Assembly: GCA_022563535.1 (NCBI GenBank)
Contig: JADFNE010000008.1
Location: 1-64,000, forward strand
Source: Myxococcales bacterium
GTDB taxonomy: Bacteria; Myxococcota_A; UBA9160; UBA4427
Length of the DNA stretch: 64,000 nt
Direction of reading: 5' to 3'
The notes under the pieces were generated by a model. That model had not been told where the DNA came from and did no database searches. It saw only the letters and a program-made list of their open reading frames with translations. Made by a program: the position numbers and the translations under genes. Numbering within the stretch: position 1 is the stretch's first letter; each line of letters starts with the position of its first letter. This document shows, one piece after another, positions 16,923-25,134 of this stretch.

Positions 16923-17360
16923 CTAGGTCGAAATTTCGAATGGGTTGTAGCAAGAGGAAACGTACGGGTCGTAGTACGCGACATAGTGCAACGTCCGGCT
17001 CTCATCGGCTCCGTTCTGAAAGAAGTCGGTTGACGCAAGGAAGCGTGTGAAGGGCGCTGGACTCGTCTTTGGGTTCCACGGTCCCTGATGACGAGTCAGG
17101 TCTCTCGCAAATACCTCGATCACTCTGGGCTCGATTGACAAGTATGAGAAGTGTTGGCGGAGCGCGAGGTCGAGCAATCGCGTGGGCGGCTGGGAGCTGG
17201 CCGAAGCATCGTCGTCACTCCCTGTCTCTGGCCCGCAACCTCCGGCGAGCAGCCCTCCGCCCACGACGCCAAGCCATTGAAGCAGGCGACGGCGGGTCCA
17301 GTTCAGGGTTCTGCGATTTTTCATCATTTCTCGAGTCCGCCAGAAGTCTTTGGACGTCAT
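16923..17360 (-). CDS. Tat-exported small partner protein of GMC oxidoreductase
   Basis: 145 residues. The N-terminus has a twin-arginine type signal (TRRRLLQWLG) followed by a hydrophobic stretch and a lipobox-like AGGC, so export by Tat and lipid anchoring are likely. The mature part ends YYDPYVSSCYNPF, a pattern I associate with small proteins encoded next to GMC oxidoreductases, comparable in role to gluconate 2-dehydrogenase subunit 3. Its start overlaps the stop of the GMC gene by 4 bases (ATGA type), which points to translational coupling and a complex of the two. Confidence 0.7.
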   Translation of the reverse strand: MTSKDFWRTREMMKNRRTLNWTRRRLLQWLGVVGGGLLAGGCGPETGSDDDASASSQPPTRLLDLALRQHFSYLSIEPRVIEVFARDLTRHQGPWNPKTSPAPFTRFLASTDFFQNGADESRTLHYVAYYDPYVSSCYNPFEIST

Positions 17361-18784
17361 TGAATGAGGTGATCCGCTGCCCAGAGCGATAGCGCTGAGA
17401 GTGTGAGCGTGGGATTCGCCGGGGATGAGGTTGGGAACGCGCTGCCCCCGAGCACCAACAGGTTGCGCACTCGGTGGTGAATCAAGTATCGGTCTACCAC
17501 GCTCAGTAGAGGATCGTCCCCCATCACCACCGTGCCGAGCACGTGGGCATCGGTCTCCACGAAGTCTTTGGCGATGATCACGTCCTCGACGGGAAGTTTA
17601 CCCATGAGGATCGGAAGCTCTCGCTCGAGGGTGGCCAGCGCTTTGTCGGTATCCGAGTTTTTCTTTTTGAACGTAACCGCAGGTCGAGTCGGATCTTCGC
17701 TCGCCAATTCCACGCGATTTTCCCGCCGCGGGTATTGTTCGACGATGCACATGAGTTTTAGCAAATGGCGCCACTTTCCCCGTTCGTTGCGCAGGCGCGG
17801 CACGTTCCAGGTTTCGATCAGGATCGCGGGACTCTCTTTGCGCCAGGGACCGTCGTAGAGCATGTAGCCATGGCCGGTAATGCTCGAGCCACCCTGGAAA
17901 TTGTCTACGCCGTCGAGCAATACGCTGACCTTGATCGAAGTCTGTTCGTGAAGATTGCGACCGAGTTCGGGATGTTCGAGCCCAGACCGTTTCAATATGT
18001 GCGGGTTGAAGATCGCACTGGCGCCAAGAGCCACCAGTTCGCCACGGGCCATGTGTTCGCGCCCGTTGCGCAAGTATTGAACGCCGGTTGCCAAACCATT
18101 TTGGGTGTCGACGCGCTGTACCAGCGCGTTCGTTTCGAGCTGAACTCTCTGGTCGAGATAGACGTGCCGCATTGAGTTTTCAATCGTGAACTTGGAATCG
18201 ATCGGGCAGAGCTGACAGACCCCGCTGTTACAGCATTGGGGACGTTTGCCCGGGACGTTTCGCGAGGGACGGGCGGTGGGTTGGGCGTAGAAGGATCCGG
18301 GGAAAGCGCGCTTCAGCAGCTTGTCGGGATCGCTCATGCGATGCGCCGGAAGCGGGTAGGGGCGACTGCGGGGGAAAGGAGAATCGTCGCTCGGCCCGGC
18401 AACGGACATCAGCTCTTCCGCCTGACAGTAAGATTCTTCGAGGTCGTCGTATCCAATTGGCCAATCCTTGGCCACGGCGTAGGTAGACCTGAGCCTGAAG
18501 TCGTTTGGTAGCAATCGCGGAGTGCAGGCCCACCAACAGTTCGACCCCCCGCCGAAGGCACGTTGGACAATCCACGGCTTCTCTGGGGTGCGGTTGATGA
18601 AGGTATCTCGCGCCAGTTTTTCGAGGCCCTGGGGATGAGCGAGTTGCCACGCGTGCGGAAGTCGTCGACCAGCTTCCAGCACCAGAACTCGCGCTGTGGG
18701 GTCCAAGCCCTCGAGCAGACGATGCAGGAAAAACGACGAGGCAAACCCGGTTCCAACGACAATGGCATCATATGGGTCCGCCAT
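17357..18784 (-). CDS. GMC-family FAD-dependent oxidoreductase
   Basis: 475 residues. The FAD-binding N-terminus is IVVGTGFASSFF, a G-x-G-x-x-S form of the usual G-x-G-x-x-G loop, with LVLEAGR closing strand 2. A Cys-rich segment (CCNSGVCQLCPIDSKFT, residues about 200-218) is typical of the gluconate/choline-dehydrogenase branch of GMC proteins. The C-terminal catalytic pair is His414 (ETDAHVLGT) and Asn457 (SSPANPTLTLSAL). The substrate is probably an alcohol or sugar-like compound. It is encoded with a Tat-exported small protein that overlaps it by 4 bases, so a periplasm-facing complex is likely although this chain lacks its own signal. Confidence 0.85.
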   Translation of the reverse strand: MADPYDAIVVGTGFASSFFLHRLLEGLDPTARVLVLEAGRRLPHAWQLAHPQGLEKLARDTFINRTPEKPWIVQRAFGGGSNCWWACTPRLLPNDFRLRSTYAVAKDWPIGYDDLEESYCQAEELMSVAGPSDDSPFPRSRPYPLPAHRMSDPDKLLKRAFPGSFYAQPTARPSRNVPGKRPQCCNSGVCQLCPIDSKFTIENSMRHVYLDQRVQLETNALVQRVDTQNGLATGVQYLRNGREHMARGELVALGASAIFNPHILKRSGLEHPELGRNLHEQTSIKVSVLLDGVDNFQGGSSITGHGYMLYDGPWRKESPAILIETWNVPRLRNERGKWRHLLKLMCIVEQYPRRENRVELASEDPTRPAVTFKKKNSDTDKALATLERELPILMGKLPVEDVIIAKDFVETDAHVLGTVVMGDDPLLSVVDRYLIHHRVRNLLVLGGSAFPTSSPANPTLTLSALSLWAADHLIQ

Positions 18785-18878
18785 AATTCAACCTCGTGCT
18801 TCGGATCAGGTTCGCGTCGAGCTTCCGATTCTCCGATGCAACGCTAACATACAGCGCTGTTTGCCACGGAGACTTTTG

Positions 18879-19733
18879 ATGAGTGCCCCAGCACCTGCCG
18901 CCGACCGCGTTCTGTTGTTTCCAATGGAGTTGTTGTCGAAGGTATTGTTGCCAATGAAACTGTTGCCCAAGGCAGTGGTGCAATCAGCATGGATGCTCAT
19001 CTTGCTGGCATGCGTGATCGCTGCGGGCGGTTGTGCGACCCGATCTGAAGCCGATCCCTGGGAAGGCTTCAATCGCGGGACATTCGCCTTCAACGAGGCC
19101 GTGGACGTTTACGCATTCGAGCCCGCGGCAACGGTCTGGGATTTCGTCCTTCCCGATTTCGTCGAAAAGGGGATCGGGAACCTGTTCGACCATGTCAACC
19201 AACCCGTCGTTCTGGTTCACAACCTCCTGCAGGGCAAACCCGCCGCCGCCGGAGTGGATTTTGTGCGGTTCATTGCAAATACGATTTTCGGTTTCGGAGG
19301 GATTGTAGACGTTGCTTCCATGGAAGGCGTGCCCGAGAACGATGAAGACTGGGGACAGACCCTGGCCGTCTGGGGTGTTGCGTCGGGGCCGTACCTGGAA
19401 CTTCCTTTCCTCGGACCTTCAACGCCTCGCTCGGCCATTGGATTGGTCGCAGACGCCTTTAGCTCGCCCTATTCGTACTTCATTCCCTTCTGGTCCAGTG
19501 CGACAATCACTGGAACGGAGCTGCTCAATTCGCGCGCCAAAGTTCTCGATCAGATGGCACGGGAGCGCCGGGACGCATTCGACTGGTATGTCTTTCGCCG
19601 CGACGCGTATTTGCAGAACCTGAAGAGCAAGGTGAATGATGGAGCCGGGTTGGAACCCGTGGACGAAGAGGAACTCTATTACTACGATGATTTCGAAGAC
19701 TCAGACGACGAGGACGTCAATGGTGGAACCTGA
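18879..19733 (+). CDS. mlaA: MlaA/VacJ outer-membrane lipoprotein
   Basis: 284 residues from the ATG at 18879, which has an ACGGAG ribosome-binding site; upstream codons in this frame look like the antisense of the GMC gene. A long hydrophobic N-terminus ends in AAGGC, the lipobox. After it comes the MlaA signature DPWEGFNRGTFAFNEAVD, then PVVLVHNLLQGKP and WGVASGPYLELPFLGPSTPR. MlaA removes mislocalised phospholipid from the outer leaflet of the outer membrane and passes it to MlaC. The C-terminus is very acidic (DDFEDSDDEDV). The signal region contains a 30-bp direct repeat. It overlaps the mlaC start by 14 bases. Confidence 0.92.
   Translation: MSAPAPAADRVLLFPMELLSKVLLPMKLLPKAVVQSAWMLILLACVIAAGGCATRSEADPWEGFNRGTFAFNEAVDVYAFEPAATVWDFVLPDFVEKGIGNLFDHVNQPVVLVHNLLQGKPAAAGVDFVRFIANTIFGFGGIVDVASMEGVPENDEDWGQTLAVWGVASGPYLELPFLGPSTPRSAIGLVADAFSSPYSYFIPFWSSATITGTELLNSRAKVLDQMARERRDAFDWYVFRRDAYLQNLKSKVNDGAGLEPVDEEELYYYDDFEDSDDEDVNGGT
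18915..18974 (+). repeat. 30-bp direct repeat within mlaA signal region
   Basis: Two adjacent 30-bp units (18915-18944 and 18945-18974) match at 23 of 30 positions and encode LLFPMELLSKV and LLPMKLLPKAV. This lengthens the part of the protein ahead of the signal helix, which is unusual for an MlaA signal peptide. Confidence 0.7.
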
Positions 19734-20427
19734 TCTCCGACACAATCGAATTGCAGGACTGATTCTCGTCGTGCTGACCGCCACGGTGCTCGAGGCTTTT
19801 CCGTCGCGCGCAGCAGGGCCAGCTTCCGTACCTGACCCGTCACTGGCTCCGGCGCTTGATCCCGCGCTTGATCCCGCACTGGATCCAAAGACAACAGCCG
19901 CCCACGGACTTGTGACTGAGATCATCGACCTCGTTATCGCGGAACTATCGAATGAGGAGGTCGAGCAACCAGCCAAGGTCAAGGCCATCGAGTTGATCGT
20001 GTTCAACAATTTTGATTTTCGCACGATCTCACGCCTGGTCCTCGCGCGAAACTACAAGCGATTTTCGAAGGACCAGCGGCGGGACTTCGAAGAACAATTC
20101 AAACACTATCTTTCGCGATTCTATGGCTCGCGGCTGGTTGGTTACGCGGACGAATCGGTCGAAGTCAGAGGTGCACGTCTCGAGAAGCGCGGGGACGTTA
20201 CGGTCACGACCCGGGTCGTCGGGGGCGACGTCGACGGGATCGAGATGAACTACCGCGTTCGCAACCGCAACGACACCTGGAAAATCATCGACGTGACGAT
20301 CGAGGGGGTCAGCACCGTTTCGAATTTCCGTTCGCAATTCAGGGAAATCATTCGCCAGGGCGGACCCGACGAACTGCTGAACATGCTGCGACAGAAAGCG
20401 TCCGAAGACGCTGCTGCGGACTCCTAG
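19720..20427 (+). CDS. mlaC: MlaC/Ttg2D-like periplasmic phospholipid-binding protein
   Basis: 235 residues from the ATG at 19720, preceded by GAGGA and overlapping the end of mlaA. A signal peptide (LILVVLTATVLEAFPSRAA) is followed by a Pro/Ala/Asp repeat linker and then the MlaC fold: FDFRTISRLVLARNYKRFSKDQRRDFEEQF, YADESVEV, and a NDTWKIIDVTIEGVS-like C-terminal strand pair. MlaC carries phospholipid between MlaA and the inner-membrane MlaFEDB complex. No mlaF, mlaE, mlaD or mlaB is next to it, so that complex must be encoded elsewhere or replaced. Confidence 0.9.
   Translation: MVEPDLRHNRIAGLILVVLTATVLEAFPSRAAGPASVPDPSLAPALDPALDPALDPKTTAAHGLVTEIIDLVIAELSNEEVEQPAKVKAIELIVFNNFDFRTISRLVLARNYKRFSKDQRRDFEEQFKHYLSRFYGSRLVGYADESVEVRGARLEKRGDVTVTTRVVGGDVDGIEMNYRVRNRNDTWKIIDVTIEGVSTVSNFRSQFREIIRQGGPDELLNMLRQKASEDAAADS
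19852..19887 (+). repeat. 12-bp tandem repeat in mlaC linker
   Basis: Three head-to-tail units (GCGCTTGATCCC twice, then GCACTGGATCCA) encode the A-L-D-P repeat linker between the signal peptide and the MlaC fold. Copy-number change would alter linker length by four residues without a frameshift. Confidence 0.75.
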
Positions 20428-20445
20428 AACCCTGACCCAAGACGC
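20425..20445 (+). repeat. solo half copy of the 9367-9530 palindromic element
   Basis: 18 of 21 positions match the left arm of the long palindrome at 9367-9387, including the core CCTGACCCAAGAC. The copy starts at the TAG stop codon of mlaC and ends at the stop of the convergent asd gene, so it fills the entire gap. No matching second arm is seen nearby. Confidence 0.6.
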
Positions 20446-21561
20446 CTAGCTCTCGCGAAGGATGCCCAGCATCCTCCGGAGAGGTTCAGCTGCCCCCCAG
20501 AGCAATTGGTCGCCCACGCTGAACGCGCCGAGGTATTCGGGGCCCATCCGAAGCTTTCGCACCCGACCGATTGGAATCGTCAAGCTACCCGTCACCGCGG
20601 CCGGCGTGAGCTTCTCCCGCGTGGCATTCACTTCGTTCGGAATGAGTGAAACCCAGTCGTTTGCCTCGGCCAGCGCGCTCTCGATTTCATCCAGCGGAAC
20701 ATCCGAATTGAGTTTGACAGTAAACGCTTGACTGTGACAGCGCATGGCGCCGACTCGCACACAAATGCCGTCGATCGGAATCGCGGGGTCGCTGCCGAGA
20801 ATTTTATTGCCCTCGGCGTGAGCCTTCCACTCTTCGAGTGTCGAACCTTCTTCCATGGGAGCGTCGATCCATGGGATCAGACTCCCCGCCAGGGGGACAC
20901 CGAATATCTCGGTGGGGTAGCTGTCGCCGCCCATCACGGTTCCGAATCGTTTGTCGATATCGAGGGCGCTCGCCGCCGGATCTGACTGTAATTCTGCACA
21001 CCCGTTGCTGAGGGCGTGTATCTGGTTCATCAACTCGATCATTCCCTTGGCGCCGGCTCCGGATGCAGACTGGTAAGTCATGGCGGTTATCCACTCCACC
21101 CAGCCGTTGCGGAACAAGCCGTCGAGGCCCATCAGCATGAGACTCACCGTGCAGTTTCCGCCGATGTAGTTCTTGATGCCCTTCTCGATTCCGCGATCGA
21201 TCACAGAACGATTCACCGGGTCGAGAATGATCACGCTGTCGTCGTCCATTCTCTTGGTGCGCGCGGCGTCGATCCAATAACCCTCCCAGCCGTTGCGCCT
21301 TAGCTGAGGCAAGACTTGTTTTGTGTAGTCGCTTCCCTGACAGCTGACGATTGCATCGTGGCGCGCCAGGACTGCTATATCGTAGGCGTCGGCGAGCGGG
21401 GGTGCGTCGCACCCGACGTCCGGGGCCGGTTTCCCTACCTGAGAAGTCGAGTAGAAGCGCGGCACAATGCCCGCGAAGTCGCCTTCGGCGCGCATTCGCT
21501 CGAGCAAGACCGAGCCGACCATTCCCCGCCAACCCACAAATCCGATGTCTGCAATGTCCAT
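20446..21561 (-). CDS. asd: aspartate-semialdehyde dehydrogenase
   Basis: 371 residues, the usual length. The NADP-binding start is IGFVGWRGMVGSVLLERM. The active-site Cys137 lies in GGNCTVSLMLMGL, and the substrate-binding segments MTYQSASGAGAKGM and VRVGAMRCHSQAFTVKL are present. This is the enterobacterial-type Asd. It reduces aspartyl phosphate to aspartate semialdehyde, the branch point to lysine/diaminopimelate, threonine and methionine. It stands alone and converges on mlaC with an 18-base gap. Confidence 0.95.
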   Translation of the reverse strand: MDIADIGFVGWRGMVGSVLLERMRAEGDFAGIVPRFYSTSQVGKPAPDVGCDAPPLADAYDIAVLARHDAIVSCQGSDYTKQVLPQLRRNGWEGYWIDAARTKRMDDDSVIILDPVNRSVIDRGIEKGIKNYIGGNCTVSLMLMGLDGLFRNGWVEWITAMTYQSASGAGAKGMIELMNQIHALSNGCAELQSDPAASALDIDKRFGTVMGGDSYPTEIFGVPLAGSLIPWIDAPMEEGSTLEEWKAHAEGNKILGSDPAIPIDGICVRVGAMRCHSQAFTVKLNSDVPLDEIESALAEANDWVSLIPNEVNATREKLTPAAVTGSLTIPIGRVRKLRMGPEYLGAFSVGDQLLWGAAEPLRRMLGILRES

Positions 21562-21611
21562 GTTGCCCGATTCGTTAGCAAAAACGGGAAGCTAGCGCTA
21601 TTTGATCGAAC

Positions 21612-21653
21612 CCTGTCCTGGCCGAATGATGTCGGTGGCCCCCTCAGGACAGG
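21612..21653. repeat. 9-bp inverted repeat upstream of GT-C-like gene
   Basis: CCTGTCCTG (21612-21620) and CAGGACAGG (21645-21653) are exact inverted copies with a 24-base spacer, in the intergenic region between asd and the divergent membrane-protein gene. It ends 18 bases before the start codon. It could be an operator or a leader hairpin; nothing more supports either. Confidence 0.35.
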
Positions 21654-21671
21654 AGCCGGTAAGATACCCAC

Positions 21672-23231
21672 ATGCACGCGGCGATTCGAATCGGCGCCCC
21701 CGCCGCGCTCCGCTCTGCCAGTTTCGCCCTGGCTTCCCTGCTCTTCGTGTGGCTCTGGTCCGACTATCGCGACTACTGGCTCGACGACGCGTTCATCACC
21801 TTTCGCTATTCGCGTAATCTGGGCGCTGGATTTGGCGCGGTCTACAACCTGGGCGAGCGCGTCGAGGGTTACACCTCGTTTCTCTGGATGTTGCTCGCAG
21901 GATTGCCCCTGCGACTGGCGGCGGGTTCGTCGGGCCTCGCGGCCATCAAGCTCTTTAGCCTGATCGCCTCGCTCTGGATCCTGTATCGAGTCTGGACATT
22001 TCCGAGCCCCACGGGTTCAGCCCGTCGCTTCTGGGTGCTGGTGTTGGCCACGCAGCCGGTTTTCATTCTCAACTGCGGCGACGGAATGGAAACGCCACTG
22101 TTCATGGTCTTGATGCTCGAGTGCACCCTCGCTTTTCAACGCGATCCCGACCGACAGAGTGGCACCCGCGTCGGACTGTTCGCGGCTGCGATGGTTCTGA
22201 CTCGACCGGAATCCCTGCCACTGCTGATCGCGCTCCCCGCGTTGATGGTCTTCGCCCACCGGGGTGAAACCGGACGGCGCCAGGATATTCGCGACTGGAT
22301 GCGCGCCTTCCTGTTGGCGGGTCTAATCCCGGTTCTTTGCCATGAAGTCTGGCGCTGGAGCTACTACGGCTATCCACTTCCGAATACCTACTACGCCAAG
22401 GCCACGGGAGCGCAACTCGTGCGGCTGGCCGATGGGGCCCGGGACGTGGGTCGCTTTCTGTTCGACAATCCGTGGCGAGCCCCGGTCGCAATCTGGATCG
22501 CGCTCGGCCTTGCGGGCCTGGGCAGCCACCGGCTGATGTCACGCGCGAACCCGAGGGTGGTGCGCTTCACCCTGGTGTTGTGGCTGATGCTGATTTTTCG
22601 ACTTGGCTTCGATCTCTGGTCGGGCAGCGACACCATGGGTCGCCATCGTTTTCTCGCACCCTTGCTCGTACCGTTGATGATCCTCGCCGATGAGGGAACC
22701 AGGGGCATGTGGCGTGGAACCGGGCGAGTAGCGGTTGTCGCACTCATGGTGCTGTCGCTCTACTTCAACGTGACGGGGCACTGGAATCACGAGGCGTCGG
22801 CGGGCCGGTACCGTGCGGGACTCAAAGCGGCGCACATGGCACTGGGAGATTGGCTGCGCGAGAAGTACCCGGCCGATACTGTGCTGGCCATTGGCGACGC
22901 GGGGGCGGTCCCCTACTTCAGCGAGTTGACGACGATTGACCTGTGGGGGTTGAATGAAGCGAAGATCGCCCGCATGCCCGGCGAGTACGGTCAGAAAAAA
23001 TCGATGCCGGACTATGTTTTCGGACGTGAGCCCGGGGTTGTGGTGCTCTGGAACCGGCTTCCCTTTCTCGACGGAGAGAAGGGGCGCGTGTTCGGAGGCC
23101 GCGAACTCGATTCACAGTTGGCTGCCCATCCCGCTTTCGCTCGGGACTATCGATTCGTTCGAGAGTTCGTTTTCCGCCGCCACGCACCGCAGATCCCGGG
23201 CTACTACCTCGACGTCTTCACACGAAAGTGA
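21672..23231 (+). CDS. polytopic GT-C-like membrane protein (AftB/DUF2029-like)
   Basis: 519 residues with about 9-11 membrane helices. Shortly after the first helix comes the acidic loop YWLDDAFITFRYSRNL followed by GLGERVEGYTSFLW-like sequence, the pattern of GT-C glycosyltransferases that use polyprenyl-phosphate sugars; mycobacterial AftB has a similar DDAY/FISFRY...EGYTNFLW loop. The C-terminal 150 residues are a soluble domain with DAGAVPYFSELTTIDLWGLNEAKIA, also usual for this group. Transfer of a sugar to an envelope polymer is inferred; donor and acceptor are unknown. Confidence 0.75.
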   Translation: MHAAIRIGAPAALRSASFALASLLFVWLWSDYRDYWLDDAFITFRYSRNLGAGFGAVYNLGERVEGYTSFLWMLLAGLPLRLAAGSSGLAAIKLFSLIASLWILYRVWTFPSPTGSARRFWVLVLATQPVFILNCGDGMETPLFMVLMLECTLAFQRDPDRQSGTRVGLFAAAMVLTRPESLPLLIALPALMVFAHRGETGRRQDIRDWMRAFLLAGLIPVLCHEVWRWSYYGYPLPNTYYAKATGAQLVRLADGARDVGRFLFDNPWRAPVAIWIALGLAGLGSHRLMSRANPRVVRFTLVLWLMLIFRLGFDLWSGSDTMGRHRFLAPLLVPLMILADEGTRGMWRGTGRVAVVALMVLSLYFNVTGHWNHEASAGRYRAGLKAAHMALGDWLREKYPADTVLAIGDAGAVPYFSELTTIDLWGLNEAKIARMPGEYGQKKSMPDYVFGREPGVVVLWNRLPFLDGEKGRVFGGRELDSQLAAHPAFARDYRFVREFVFRRHAPQIPGYYLDVFTRK

Positions 23232-23460
23232 GTGTTGCGCCCCATGTGGTTGCTTTCAGTAGTGGGACTGTTTCGCCGCGCGGCACACATGAAGCGACTC
23301 GTCTCCATCGGATCTCTGGGACGAATCTCCGACACGCGTGCGAATTGGTCGCCAAAATATCCGGTTGAATACCGAGGGTATCTCTCGGGAGAAGGGGACA
23401 TACTCTCTCACGAAAGGTCAGGCGGGACCGGGAATTACTCGAATTGACACTACGCTGGCC

Positions 23461-24999
23461 ATGAATCACGATTCGAATTCCTGGGAATCTACGGAGGTTG
23501 CGGTGCAAGGCACAATCCTGGTCGTCGACGACGAATTGGCCATTTGCACAATGTTGGTGCGAGAGTTTCGCAACTGCGGGTTGGAGTGCCAGTACGCCAC
23601 AAACCCGGAGACCGGCCTTGAGCTGCTCAAGAGCCAGAACTTCGATCTCGTGATCACGGACCTGCGGATGCCGGGGATGGACGGCCTCGAATTTCTGAGT
23701 CGAGCCAAGCGCATCCGTCCAACCTGTGAAATTGTCATGATCACTGCGTATGCCACCGTGGCAACGGCGCGTGAAGCACTCAAGCGTGGCGCGGTCGATT
23801 ACCTCACCAAGCCATTTTCGGTTGCTGATGAATTGCGTCCGCTGGTGCGCAGGGTTCTCGAAGAGCGAACGTTGGACGCGATCGAACCTGTTGCGGTGGC
23901 TACGGCTACCGAGCCAACGCCGCCCAGTCCCGATCGAGCCATTGATAGTGTCGTGGCGAGCGGTAAATCAATGAGAAGGGTTGTCGAGCGTGCTCGGCGT
24001 GTCGCTGCATCCGAAGCGTCCGTGTTACTGCAGGGGGAGTCGGGGACTGGTAAGGAAGTCATCGCGAATTTGATTCACAGCCTGTCGCCTCGACGTGACA
24101 AGCCCTTCGTCAAGATCAACTGCGCCGCCCTCCCCGAAGGATTGCTCGAGAGCGAATTTTTCGGCTATGCGAAGGGTGCATTTACCGGAGCCGCAGGAAG
24201 TCGCATCGGGCTCTTTCAGGTGGCGCACGGCGGGACGTTGATGCTGGACGAGATCGGCGAACTCTCGATGAGTTTTCAACCCAAATTGCTCCGAGTCCTA
24301 CAAGAGGGAGAGTTTCATCGCATCGGCGACTCGTTGCGTCCGGTGACCGTCGATGTCCGCATCATTGCTGCGACCAATCGCGATCTGAAAGCTGCAATGG
24401 AGGCCGGCATGTTCCGGAGCGATCTCTATTATCGGCTCAATGTCGTGCCCATCGAGTTGCCGCCCCTGCGCGAACACATCGAAGACCTCGGACCGCTGGT
24501 AGACCACTTCACCAAATTGTTGGGCAAAGGGCGCAAACTGGATTTCAACGACGAAGCCCTGGAGTTGTTGAAGTGTTATCCCTGGCCGGGGAATACGCGA
24601 GAACTCGCAAACGCCGTGGAGTACGCCCTGGTGATGAGCGAGGGGCCCCAGGCGTGCATTGACGATCTTCCCGTTGCGATTCAAGACTATTCCCAGATGC
24701 ACAACGATTCTTCAATTGCATCCGGTGACGCATCCAACACCCTCGAAGCGATCGAAAAGCGAAGCATTCTGCAAGCCATGGAAAAACAGGAATTCAATCG
24801 CACTCGAGCGGCACGGCTACTGGGTGTAACGCGACGAACCTTGGGCTACCGAATCGCCAAGTACGGCCTGGGCGACGAACTCGAGCAACGGTCTCTGCAA
24901 CCCCCCTCACCAAAGCGCGCAGCCATGGCGAGAACCAGACCGGCCCCGCATCTATCTCCGGGCTTCTCTCGAGGGCACGGGCTAAGCGGCGAGAATTAG
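23461..24999 (+). CDS. sigma-54-dependent response regulator (NtrC family)
   Basis: 512 residues from the ATG at 23461, where homology begins. A receiver domain (VVDDE, phospho-acceptor Asp67 in DLVITDLRMPG, ITAYA, TKPF) is followed by a sigma-54 AAA+ domain with Walker A GESGTGKE (192-199), GAFTGA (239-244, the sigma-54 contact loop) and Walker B LMLDEIGEL (Asp263). A Fis-type helix-turn-helix follows (NRTRAARLLGVTRRTLGYRI). The last 40 residues are a Pro/Arg-rich tail beyond the usual end. No histidine kinase gene is adjacent, so the sensor must be encoded elsewhere. Confidence 0.95.
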   Translation: MNHDSNSWESTEVAVQGTILVVDDELAICTMLVREFRNCGLECQYATNPETGLELLKSQNFDLVITDLRMPGMDGLEFLSRAKRIRPTCEIVMITAYATVATAREALKRGAVDYLTKPFSVADELRPLVRRVLEERTLDAIEPVAVATATEPTPPSPDRAIDSVVASGKSMRRVVERARRVAASEASVLLQGESGTGKEVIANLIHSLSPRRDKPFVKINCAALPEGLLESEFFGYAKGAFTGAAGSRIGLFQVAHGGTLMLDEIGELSMSFQPKLLRVLQEGEFHRIGDSLRPVTVDVRIIAATNRDLKAAMEAGMFRSDLYYRLNVVPIELPPLREHIEDLGPLVDHFTKLLGKGRKLDFNDEALELLKCYPWPGNTRELANAVEYALVMSEGPQACIDDLPVAIQDYSQMHNDSSIASGDASNTLEAIEKRSILQAMEKQEFNRTRAARLLGVTRRTLGYRIAKYGLGDELEQRSLQPPSPKRAAMARTRPAPHLSPGFSRGHGLSGEN

Positions 25000-25094
25000 C
25001 TGGCGGGTGTTTCGAGGGGTTGGGGGGCATCCTTGTACCGGGCTTGGTTGCCCGTTGGGCGGTTAGGGAAAAGGGCCGGTTTGGTAGTGCGGAC

Positions 25095-25127
25095 GGGTTG
25101 GGCTTTGGCGAGAGGGCTGGGTGGGGG
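25095..25127 (+). other. G-run cluster downstream of RAYT gene
   Basis: Five runs of three or more G occur in 33 bases (GGGTTGGG, then GGG, GGG and GGGGG with short loops), which could form a G-quadruplex on the plus strand. It is 8 bases beyond the stop of the minus-strand RAYT gene. Confidence 0.45.
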
Positions 25128-25134
25128 AGAGTTC

